This document shows positions 1 through 7,132 of a stretch of 19,262 bases of DNA, piece after piece. The stretch is from an uncultured Selenomonadales bacterium (GTDB lineage: Bacteria; Bacillota; Negativicutes; Selenomonadales; Selenomonadaceae), in the NCBI GenBank assembly GCA_937901445.1, contig CALDHY010000028.1, forward strand, positions 1 through 19,262, in the 5' to 3' direction. Positions within the stretch are counted from its first letter, which is position 1. Each line of letters starts with the position of its first letter. A program made the position numbers and the translations under genes. The notes below the pieces were generated by a model. It saw nothing but the letters and a program-made list of their open reading frames with translations, made no database searches and was not told the origin of the DNA.

Positions 1-36
1 GTGTGACTGGAGTTCAGACGTGTGCTCTTCCGATCT
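1..36 (+). other. Illumina sequencing adapter remnant (not genomic)
   Basis: Bases 3-36 match the TruSeq read-2/index adapter, ending in the diagnostic GCTCTTCCGATCT just before genomic sequence resumes at 37. Bases 1-2 (GT) may be the tail of the index or part of a longer adapter copy. This is an untrimmed library artefact at a contig end, and it should be excluded from any biological reading. It also means that the true upstream context of the first gene is missing. Confidence 0.97.
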
Positions 37-56
37 AAATTTATTAGGTGAAATTT

Positions 57-521
57 ATGAGCGAATATTTGACACTCGGCGCGGTTTTAATTTTGGGCGT
101 TGTCGGTCACAATATGACGGTAGTTTATGCGGCGGTAATTGTTTTGGCAATAAAAATTTTCGCGCAGGTTAGCGGCTCTCCAATTTTTTTAGATTATTTG
201 GGAAGTCACGGCTTAAATTTTGGAATAATAATTTTGACGGCGGCAATTTTGGTACCGATAGCAAACGGCACGGTTACAATCGCCACAATAATAAATTCCT
301 TCAAAACGCCGATAGGAATTGTGGCAGTTATCGCCGGACTTTTGGCGGCAATTTCCGGCGGCGCGGGCGTTCCCTTAATGCAAGAAAATCCTAACGTCAT
401 ACCTGCGCTAATCGTCGGAACAATGGCGGGCGTTTTCTTTTTCAAGGGAATTGCAGTCGGTCCGTTAATTGCGGCGGGCTTTACTTATTTTGTAATGGCT
501 TTATTTGAATATTTTAAGTAA
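57..521 (+). CDS. UPF0756 (DUF441) family integral membrane protein
   Basis: A 154-residue, very hydrophobic protein with about four or five membrane segments and no catalytic motifs. It resembles the UPF0756/DUF441 family (E. coli YeaL). The central stretch GIIILTAAILVPIANGT, the following glycine-rich segment with GVPLM, and the C-terminal VGPLIAAG are hallmarks I recall for that family. The function of the family is unknown; it is an inner-membrane protein. I take the ATG at 57, which has AGGTG at 46-50 about six bases upstream, rather than the GTG at 48 inside that ribosome-binding site. The gene sits only 20 bases after the adapter, so its promoter and any upstream partner are lost. The length is normal for the family. 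Confidence 0.87.
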   Translation: MSEYLTLGAVLILGVVGHNMTVVYAAVIVLAIKIFAQVSGSPIFLDYLGSHGLNFGIIILTAAILVPIANGTVTIATIINSFKTPIGIVAVIAGLLAAISGGAGVPLMQENPNVIPALIVGTMAGVFFFKGIAVGPLIAAGFTYFVMALFEYFK

Positions 522-532
522 TGTGGTACAAT
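505..532 (+). promoter_or_regulatory. Predicted extended -10 promoter for the NYN-thyX unit
   Basis: TTGAAT at 505-510 and TACAAT at 527-532 are separated by 16 bases. The -10 is preceded by TGG, giving the extended -10 form TGnTANAAT. The -35 overlaps the end of the UPF0756 gene. A transcript starting near 539 would give a leader of about 20 bases before the TTG start at 560. This is a prediction from consensus only. Confidence 0.5.
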
Positions 533-559
533 CGAAATAAAAACATTGAGGAAAATTAA

Positions 560-1864
560 TTGAGCGCACAAATTTTTATTGATGCAGATAACGTCAAGCC
601 GGAAATTGGATTCAAGGTAATTGAAAAGTTCAGCAACCTTTACACCGTTGACAAAGTAAATATTATCGGCAATGAAACAACTCTTTCAAGCAAGTACCTT
701 GAGGCGAGCAACCGCTATAATATACAAAATTGTTTTTACGGCAAAAATTCTGCTGATACGTGGCTTTGTACCGAAATTGCCAAAACTATTTTTGAGAATC
801 CCGCAGTTGACGTTATAATTATTGTTTCAAGCGACAGAGATTTTTTAGCCGCCATAAAACTTGCTACCGACCGAAAACGCAAGGTTATTTTTGTTTCAGA
901 GGGCAACGGGCATAAAAATTTAAAAGCCCTTTTGTACGATTTAAGAATTAACCCCGATTTAATTGAACTTGTTGACTTTCAAACTGATTTAACAATTAAT
1001 TCGCCCGTAAAAAAGAAAGGTGTTACCAATCCCATGAAAATTATTTCGCCGAATCAAAAGTTAAACAAAATCAAAGCCGTTTGTATGAAAAATTCTAACT
1101 TAAAAAAATTCTTTACTCAAAACGAGGCGAAATTTCAACTTGTAAAACTTAAACGTAACGGCGGATTTATTGAAATTCCTTTTTTTGAGGGTATAAATTT
1201 TTCGACGCTTACAAATATTTTAATGGCGTTAAAGGTTATCCCCAACGGCAGAACTTTAATGAAGATTTTTGCCGAAAATAATTTTGAAATTGTCAACAAC
1301 TGCGTTTACTTTGAAAATGTTGAGGGACTTTCGGAGCAAGAAAAAAATCCCTTCAATGACGTTATAAATTATTTTACAGCGCATTCTGCCGAAACCAAAA
1401 ATATTTTAATAAAGTGCGAAGATAAACTTCATGAAGTGCCTTTCGTCAACGGTATTTCGCTTGTAATGTTTTCAAGACTTTTGAAAGGTTATGAAATTGC
1501 CGACGACGCCGAAAAAATAAAAAAAATTATCGCCGACAGTTTTTTAAGCTTGCGCAGCGATAACAGAATTTATTTTCAAGACGAAGAAACTATTTCAGCC
1601 GATTTAAAATCTTACTTGCAAAAATTGCCGTCATCCGCGCTGGAGTTTATCCGCAAAAACGAAGATAAATTAAAAATCGTGGCAATAGCGCACAATGATT
1701 CGGTTCATAAAGTGCCGTTTGTCGAAGGGATACACCTTTCAATTTTTGTTAATATGTTGCGGACGCTGAATATTTTTGGCAAGAATACAAACTCTTCAAA
1801 AGTTTTAACCGCCAATGGTTTTAAAATCCAAGATAATTTAGTTTATAAAAAGGGTAGTGAATGA
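560..1864 (+). CDS. NYN-domain (PIN-like) protein with three C-terminal repeat modules
   Basis: A 434-residue soluble protein. Residues 1-140 form a NYN/LabA-like domain of the PIN nuclease fold. The acidic residues expected at the metal site are visible: D8 and D10 in IDADN, D66, and D92/D94 in SSDRDF. This predicts a metal-dependent RNase, but substrate and activity are unknown. Residues about 180-431 hold three diverged copies of a 70-residue module (about 180-252, 268-339, 357-431), each with a core like PF(V/F)xGIxL followed by a hydrophobic helix and ending in VYF or IYF. I do not recognise this module; by position it could be an RNA-binding or winged-helix-like unit, as OST-HTH domains are in some NYN proteins, but that is inference. 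The start is TTG with GAGG 8-12 bases upstream. The stop overlaps the thyX start (ATGA), so the two are probably translationally coupled. Confidence 0.8.
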   Translation: MSAQIFIDADNVKPEIGFKVIEKFSNLYTVDKVNIIGNETTLSSKYLEASNRYNIQNCFYGKNSADTWLCTEIAKTIFENPAVDVIIIVSSDRDFLAAIKLATDRKRKVIFVSEGNGHKNLKALLYDLRINPDLIELVDFQTDLTINSPVKKKGVTNPMKIISPNQKLNKIKAVCMKNSNLKKFFTQNEAKFQLVKLKRNGGFIEIPFFEGINFSTLTNILMALKVIPNGRTLMKIFAENNFEIVNNCVYFENVEGLSEQEKNPFNDVINYFTAHSAETKNILIKCEDKLHEVPFVNGISLVMFSRLLKGYEIADDAEKIKKIIADSFLSLRSDNRIYFQDEETISADLKSYLQKLPSSALEFIRKNEDKLKIVAIAHNDSVHKVPFVEGIHLSIFVNMLRTLNIFGKNTNSSKVLTANGFKIQDNLVYKKGSE

Positions 1865-2490
1865 CTTTGAAAATTATTGAACCTTCAGTTGAACTCGCGC
1901 AGGTTTTAGACGCGGCAGAAATTATGAAACACATTGAACGCGCGGGCAGAGTTTGTTATAAATCTGAATCGAATATTTCAGATGAATCCGCCGAAAAATT
2001 CATTGCGAATATCATAAAAAGCGGGCACGAATCGGTAATTGAACACGTCAGCATAACTTTCAAAATTATTTGTGATCGCGGCGTAACTCATGAACTTGTC
2101 CGCCACAGATTGGCGAGTTATTCGCAAGAGTCAACGCGGTATTGTGACTACAGCGGCGATAAATTCGGCGGCGAATTGACTTTTATAAAGCCGTGTTTTT
2201 GGAATGACAACGACGAAAATTTTTTGTTGTGGCGTCAAACTATGGCAACGATTGAAAAAAATTATCTTGAAATGCGCCAAAAAGGAGCGCGCCCCGAACA
2301 AGCACGCTCCATCTTGCCAAACAGTTTAAAGACAGAAATTTTTATGACGGCAAATCTGCGCGAGTGGCGACACTTTTTAAAATTGCGCACTTCCAAACGC
2401 GCCCATCCTCAAATGCGGGAAATTGCACTCAAAATTTATGAAATCCTCAATGAAAGTTTGCCGGTAATTTTTTCCGATATTGAAATTTAA
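1861..2490 (+). CDS. thyX: Flavin-dependent thymidylate synthase ThyX
   Basis: A 209-residue enzyme that methylates dUMP to dTMP using methylene-tetrahydrofolate, FAD and NADPH, in the cytoplasm. The ThyX signature RHRx7S is complete: R81, H82, R83 and S91, followed by TRY. Upstream, HESVIEHV (56-63) is the usual FAD/dUMP-region helix, and near the C-terminus the LRTSKRAHPQMR segment corresponds to the family's LRxxxxAQxEIR region. Length is normal. The ATG lies inside the stop codon of the NYN gene (ATGA overlap), so expression probably depends on translation of that gene. A structured terminator-like element begins 17 bases after the stop. Confidence 0.95.
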   Translation: MTLKIIEPSVELAQVLDAAEIMKHIERAGRVCYKSESNISDESAEKFIANIIKSGHESVIEHVSITFKIICDRGVTHELVRHRLASYSQESTRYCDYSGDKFGGELTFIKPCFWNDNDENFLLWRQTMATIEKNYLEMRQKGARPEQARSILPNSLKTEIFMTANLREWRHFLKLRTSKRAHPQMREIALKIYEILNESLPVIFSDIEI

Positions 2491-2506
2491 TTTATTTATT
2501 TTAAAT

Positions 2507-2657
2507 GTACTTTCTTTCTTTTAAAAAGACAGAAAGTACCAAAGAAAGAAACTTGCCCGCGCAGGGCACCGGCGTTCCTGTACGCTCGGAGTTGGGGGCT
2601 CGCCCACCTCGCACGCTCCAACATTACCTGGACCCGTGCAAAGCGCGGGCTTTTTTA
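2507..2657 (+). terminator. Composite structured 3' element A (hairpin plus GC stem plus T-run)
   Basis: Directly after thyX lie three parts in order. First is an AT-rich hairpin with arms GTACTTTCT (2507-2515) and AGAAAGTAC (2531-2539), which extends further inward past one mismatch. Next comes an AAAGAAAGAA spacer (2541-2550). Last is a long-range GC stem, GCCCGCGC (2555-2562) with GCGCGGGC (2644-2651), prolonged by GCAC/GTGC across a 3x3 internal loop and ending in TTTTTT (2652-2657). The roughly 80-base interior contains GGGCTCGCCC, a small hairpin. The layout suits termination of thyX transcription, but the interior is far longer than in a simple intrinsic terminator. Element B at 9640-9808 has the same architecture. 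Confidence 0.6.
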
Positions 2658-2668
2658 CAGACAATGTT

Positions 2669-3751
2669 TTAAATTTGTCGAATATATCCGCCGTCATTTT
2701 CTACAATGTAGCCTTTCAATTCCAACTGCAACATTATCGACGAAATTTCAGCCGTCGATATTTCATCAACATTCATTAAAATTTCTTCAAGCGTTATAGT
2801 TTCATCTTGCGGAATTTTATCATAAACAATCTTTTCAGCCGCTTCAAGTTCAACTTTCGGTTCAATTTTTGGAGCGGTTTTTTCGTTGCTTACATTGTAA
2901 TATTCCAGAATGTCAGCCGCGCTTGTAACTAAAATTGCGCCGTCACGTATCAAGTTATGACAACCCGCGCCTTTCACATAAAAAATATTATGCGGCACTG
3001 CAAAAACATCACGCGAATTATCAGCCGCAAAGCCCGCCGTAATTAACGCGCCGGATTTTTCGCCCGCCTCAACCACAATAACGCCGCGTGCAAGCCCTGC
3101 AATTATTCTGTTACGCGCCGGAAAAGTCCCCTTGTCGCCGTCAAAATTAGGCGGAAATTCTGTCAATATTGCGCCGCCGCCTTTTATAATTTCTTCAAAA
3201 AGTTTTCGCTTGTCACGCGGGATTTTATTTATACCGTAGCCCAAAACTGCAACAGTACGCCCGAATTTCAACGCTGCCTGATGTGCGAATGTATCAATTC
3301 CCCGCGCCGCGCCGCTTACAATCGTAATTCCTGCCGCCGCCAATTCTTCAGCCAAAAATTTTGTGGCTTTTTCGCCGTAAGGTGTAGATTCACGAGTTCC
3401 AACTATCGCTATTCTTTCGGCGTGCGGTTTTAATTCGCCGCGATAATAAAAAACCACCGGCGCACCGGAAATTTCTTTCAAAATTGGCGGGTAGTCTTCG
3501 TCATAAAGTGTACAGATTTTAACTTGTTTGATTTTGCAAAATTCAACCAGCTTTTCAACGGCGTCAGGATATTTACTGCGAAATTCTGTAAGGTTATTAA
3601 TAATTTTGGGATTAAAAGCTGTCTGCTGAAGTTGCGGCAATTCTGCGCGCCAAACATTTTCGGCACTGCCAAAAATTTCTACCAGTTTTTGTGTGGTTTT
3701 ACTTCCAATTAAATTTACTGCGTTCAAAGTTGCGAGGTAGTATTTTTCCAT
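2669..3751 (-). CDS. dprA: DNA-protecting protein DprA (Smf)
   Basis: A 360-residue protein that binds incoming single-stranded DNA and loads RecA during natural transformation. Residues 1-75 look like the N-terminal SAM-like region. The Rossmann-type core follows, with GTR (118-120), SGAARGID (146-153), FPARNRIIAGL (210-220) and EAGEKSGAL (228-236), all DprA hallmarks. Residues about 305-360 fit the C-terminal winged-helix domain (DprA_WH). The start codon is ATG at 3751; its GGAGG lies within the last codons of the upstream nuclease gene, 6 bases away, so dprA is the last gene of the murD-murG-ATPase-nuclease-dprA operon. No clear intrinsic terminator with a T-run on this strand is visible downstream before element A. 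Confidence 0.95.
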   Translation of the reverse strand: MEKYYLATLNAVNLIGSKTTQKLVEIFGSAENVWRAELPQLQQTAFNPKIINNLTEFRSKYPDAVEKLVEFCKIKQVKICTLYDEDYPPILKEISGAPVVFYYRGELKPHAERIAIVGTRESTPYGEKATKFLAEELAAAGITIVSGAARGIDTFAHQAALKFGRTVAVLGYGINKIPRDKRKLFEEIIKGGGAILTEFPPNFDGDKGTFPARNRIIAGLARGVIVVEAGEKSGALITAGFAADNSRDVFAVPHNIFYVKGAGCHNLIRDGAILVTSAADILEYYNVSNEKTAPKIEPKVELEAAEKIVYDKIPQDETITLEEILMNVDEISTAEISSIMLQLELKGYIVENDGGYIRQI

Positions 3752-3757
3752 TGAAGT

Positions 3758-5734
3758 TTAGCCTCCACATTTTGGGCAATAAACAAACCAATTCCCGTCC
3801 TGTTCAATGTGATAATTTACGGCGTGCTTTATTATCAAATTATTTGAACACTTACTGCAATGAGTTTTTACCCAAAATTCGCCGCAGTTTTCGCACTTCA
3901 AATAATATTTTATTTTGCCGCTGTGAGTTTTTTTTGGCTCTTTATTTACTTTCGAGCCGCATTTCCAGCAAATTTCCCACTGCCCCATAAAATATTCAAA
4001 AATCATTTTAAAAAACAGTGACAAATTTATTTCAGATTGATTGGGCGTTGAATCGTTTTCAATTTCCGGCAAAAGATAAAACGAGCCTACCTGTTGAAGG
4101 ACGCCATTCATTCCGGAAAATAATTTTTTAAAAAGTACCGTGCCGTTGTAGACAACGTATTTACCCAAAAATTTCCCGCGTTTGTCGTGGCTCCTGTCAG
4201 AATGTACAATGAACGACGCAGAAATTTTTGTAGCGGCGGCTTTTTCAATTTCGGCGATATATCTTTCAAAGCAAACGCCGTATAAATCTTTTTCCTTCCA
4301 ATAGTTAAAACCCTGCCGTTCGTAGTTTCTGTATTTGGCGTCAAGAATAAAAATTTTTGTAATATCATTTGCCGTAACTTTAAAAAGAAAATCCGGGCGC
4401 AAATTACAGCCGGTCGTATTCAGTGATTTATTAATTTCGGTGTTATAAAAAATTTCCATTGACATTGCGGAATTTTCGTGCGTCAAGGAAATTTTTTTAT
4501 TTGGCAGGTTTTCAAGATTGTTAAAAAGGCGGCGCAAAATTTCAAGCGGTGTACCGTCGCTTTTCCAATTTAACTTTACAACAAGAAATTCAATGATTTT
4601 TGCAAGCACCCACCATTCATAAATTTGATACATTTTTTCGGCGGGGAAAGACTTTTCGTCAGCGTCAAATGAAAAGTCAAAAATTTCATCCAGCGTTTTA
4701 AGTTTTTGGTAAGCGCGGCGGTAATTGGCGTCATTTGTAAAAATTTGCGTCATACGCCATTGTTCGTTTTTAATTTCAACTTCCCTGAAAACTTTCAAGC
4801 AAAGGCACTTTTCAAGGTTTTTGAGAATTTCATTTGGCGTAGCGGCAAGATTTTTTTCAGTGTCTTTCAGTTGTTCGTTCAAACTGCGCAGCGTATTTTC
4901 TGCCAAAAATTTATTGTCTTCAGTTTGGAGCGTCAAATTTTTAATGTACTCAATCTGCGCGACAATATCTTGTTTCAAATTTTCGGCTTTAATTTTTTGC
5001 AGTTGAGTTTGAGTTTCGACAAATTTTTTCAGCCGCCAAAGTTTATTTTTAAGCAGGCGATTTTCAAAAATATTCATTGAGAGTTTATCTGTCGAAACTT
5101 GAAATTTTTTTCCGGCTGGCGAAATAACATACTGTCTTATAATTTTATCATCGAAGCGGCGAATTTTTGACAGGTTGCAACTTTGCTGAATCTTTTGCAG
5201 TCCAAAACGCGGGCGGGCGTCAATTTTTTTCATAAGCCGCAATATTTCTTTTGCTTTCTCGTTCAAATTTGCCAAAATTTCAGCCCAAGTACGGTCGCGC
5301 AGATTTTCAAATAAATTGGAATTGTTGTCGTTACTTTTCTGAAAAAGTTCACGGTGAATAAAAAGCAATTCCCTAATCATCGCCGCGCATTCTTCCTTGT
5401 CGGGCAAAATTAAAAGTTTGTGCGTTTCAATAGTTGCGCCGTCCTTTAAAATAAAAATGTACGTCCAGCCGGCAACATTCCGCCCCAAATTTTTATCAAA
5501 GTAAAAATCCAAATGACGCTGAAATTTTTTGTGCTTGCCGTTTTCATCTGCGCTAAATTCCAAAAAATAATTGCCCGCCGCGTCTTCAAAGCTGAACGCG
5601 GGAATATAATTGCCAAAGTAAATGTGCGTTTGAAAGTAGCCGCGCTCGTCAGTGCGAAAAATATTTTCAGTGTATTCATTTTCGGCAAGCGGTGTAAAAT
5701 TTTGGGCGTTAATCATTGTCATCAAAAGTTTCAA
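3758..5734 (-). CDS. DUF2357-type PD-(D/E)XK nuclease, McrC-like, with two zinc ribbons
   Basis: A 658-residue protein, the likely endonuclease subunit of an McrBC-like restriction system. Residues 1-300 resemble the DUF2357 N-terminal region and include helical, coiled-coil-prone sequence (about 225-300). The nuclease domain follows: YEWW (372-375), then P447-D448 in RPDFLF and D465-A-K467 in ILDAKY. Together these give an intact PD-(D/E)XK catalytic set. The C-terminus adds two CxxC pairs of pairs: C589/C592 with C614/C617, and C626/C629 with C653/C656. These look like two zinc ribbons, probably DNA- or protein-binding. The start chosen is TTG at 5734, 9 bases after GGAGG that lies inside the end of the ATPase gene; ATGs at 5722 and 5716 are alternatives. 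It follows the ATPase by 3 bases and precedes dprA by 6. Assignment to DUF2357 rests on recalled family features, not on a search. Confidence 0.78.
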   Translation of the reverse strand: MKLLMTMINAQNFTPLAENEYTENIFRTDERGYFQTHIYFGNYIPAFSFEDAAGNYFLEFSADENGKHKKFQRHLDFYFDKNLGRNVAGWTYIFILKDGATIETHKLLILPDKEECAAMIRELLFIHRELFQKSNDNNSNLFENLRDRTWAEILANLNEKAKEILRLMKKIDARPRFGLQKIQQSCNLSKIRRFDDKIIRQYVISPAGKKFQVSTDKLSMNIFENRLLKNKLWRLKKFVETQTQLQKIKAENLKQDIVAQIEYIKNLTLQTEDNKFLAENTLRSLNEQLKDTEKNLAATPNEILKNLEKCLCLKVFREVEIKNEQWRMTQIFTNDANYRRAYQKLKTLDEIFDFSFDADEKSFPAEKMYQIYEWWVLAKIIEFLVVKLNWKSDGTPLEILRRLFNNLENLPNKKISLTHENSAMSMEIFYNTEINKSLNTTGCNLRPDFLFKVTANDITKIFILDAKYRNYERQGFNYWKEKDLYGVCFERYIAEIEKAAATKISASFIVHSDRSHDKRGKFLGKYVVYNGTVLFKKLFSGMNGVLQQVGSFYLLPEIENDSTPNQSEINLSLFFKMIFEYFMGQWEICWKCGSKVNKEPKKTHSGKIKYYLKCENCGEFWVKTHCSKCSNNLIIKHAVNYHIEQDGNWFVYCPKCGG

Positions 5735-5737
5735 AAA

Positions 5738-7120
5738 TTACCGCCTCCAAAAATCTGCCGTCTTATCTTTCGGCGAATTGATACGTTGCCAAATTTCCTT
5801 GCTTAAATCTCCGGTGCATAATTTTTCAATTTCGGCGGCGTAAAGTTCATAATTTTCTTCATCAAGGCGAACTTTAGGCAAAATGCACGACGCAACTATA
5901 TAATCTAAAAAATTTACAACCTCTGCACAATCCAAAATTTTTTTATTGCTCAAAAGTTTATCGGTTACGCGGCGGCTTATATAAGCAGACAAAAAATCTT
6001 GAAAAAATTTTATTATCGGCTCCAGATTACTTTTTTCATAAACAGCCGAAAAATTTTCACACGGCTTGTATTTCAAAGGTGTTTCATCGCCTACAGGAAT
6101 TTTTTCAACGTCAAAAAATTTTTCAACCCTAATCACGTATGAACGGTCTAAAACTTTTGGGCTAATGTCTAAAGTTGTTTCATCTTGATTCAGAGTGCCG
6201 AAAAACTTTACATTTTTTGGAATTTTAAATTTTGCGGGATAATTTATAAGCATCTGCGCGAGGCGTCGAAGTTCAAAATAATATTTGCGCTCCAACAAAG
6301 ACAAACTTTCAAGCGGCGTACCTTCATAAAAAATTTTATCGCCGTCAATTTTAAAGCCGCTGTTTTGCAATTCATAAAAAATATCTTTCGTCAACTGTTC
6401 ACTGTACAGCGTAACTTCCGGCGCGTCGTTATCCTGCAAAATGCTCAAAAATTCGGCAAAATAATATTCAACGTGCGCCAAATTCATTTCATCAAGGCAA
6501 ATTATATAAAGCTTATCGGGATTATTTTCAGCTTGCCGTGAAAATTTTATAAGCGCGTCAAGAAACGGCGTTGCAACATAATTTTTTTCAAGCGGGTTGT
6601 AGTAGCCGAGTAAATCGCTTTTATCAGTCCAGTTAGATTGAACGGGAATAATTTTGGCGGCGTCGAAGTTGAAAGATTTTGCAAGGGCTTTAACCAAACT
6701 TGTTTTGCCGGTGCCGGGATTTCCCATCAGCAAAATTAATTGGTCTGTTTGCAAGCCGAAATACAAACTTTCCAAAATTCTTTTGTCGTACTTCAAAAAA
6801 TTATATTTAGCCGTGTTCAAATGACTTTGCCAATAAATTATCATTTCGTCGAAGTCATCAAAATTTTTAAGATTTACAGATTTTTTTTGAGTCGAAATTT
6901 TTTTTGCAGAATCCCCGTTAAAAAGATAATCTATAAAATTGTTGTCAAAAATATCAGGTTGCTCCAAATTTTCGGCGGGCGCAGTTTCATCAGCATTTTC
7001 ATCAAAAAAATTAATCCCGTATGCACGTAAGGCATTTAATTTTTCTTCCAGTAAAATTTTTTCTTGTTTCAAACTTTCAATTTCATCTTTCAACGTTTCA
7101 AGTTCATTTTCTTTTTGCAA
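5738..7120 (-). CDS. McrB-like AAA+ ATPase
   Basis: A 460-residue ATPase, the likely NTP-driven motor of a two-gene McrBC-like system with the nuclease encoded 3 bases downstream. Residues 1-32 are a predicted coiled coil. Walker A is GNPGTGKT (133-140). WTDKSDLLGYYNP (164-176) is typical of the McrB/MoxR branch, Walker B is CLDEMN (208-213), the sensor-1 region is GTLNQDETT (308-316), and DRSYVIR (325-331) supplies candidate arginine-finger residues. It is probably a hexameric ring. No DUF3578, EVE, YTH or other modified-base reader is apparent in the first 110 residues, so target recognition may reside in the nuclease subunit (inference). The start is TTG at 7120 with AGGGG upstream, 12 bases after murG. 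Whether GTP or ATP is used cannot be told from sequence. Confidence 0.8.
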   Translation of the reverse strand: MQKENELETLKDEIESLKQEKILLEEKLNALRAYGINFFDENADETAPAENLEQPDIFDNNFIDYLFNGDSAKKISTQKKSVNLKNFDDFDEMIIYWQSHLNTAKYNFLKYDKRILESLYFGLQTDQLILLMGNPGTGKTSLVKALAKSFNFDAAKIIPVQSNWTDKSDLLGYYNPLEKNYVATPFLDALIKFSRQAENNPDKLYIICLDEMNLAHVEYYFAEFLSILQDNDAPEVTLYSEQLTKDIFYELQNSGFKIDGDKIFYEGTPLESLSLLERKYYFELRRLAQMLINYPAKFKIPKNVKFFGTLNQDETTLDISPKVLDRSYVIRVEKFFDVEKIPVGDETPLKYKPCENFSAVYEKSNLEPIIKFFQDFLSAYISRRVTDKLLSNKKILDCAEVVNFLDYIVASCILPKVRLDEENYELYAAEIEKLCTGDLSKEIWQRINSPKDKTADFWRR

Positions 7121-7132
7121 ATTATAACGCCC

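Noticed and set aside
2555..2651. CRISPR repeat, tRNA or attachment site in the GC-rich thyX-dprA gap
   Set aside because: There are no regularly spaced direct repeats, no cloverleaf with a CCA-type acceptor stem, and no integrase or tRNA nearby; the signal is inverted pairing.
4706..5080. Plus-strand open frames inside the nuclease gene (4706-5080 and overlapping)
   Set aside because: They are opposite-strand shadows of a well-supported gene, with Phe/Lys-rich composition, no ribosome-binding site and no recognisable domain.
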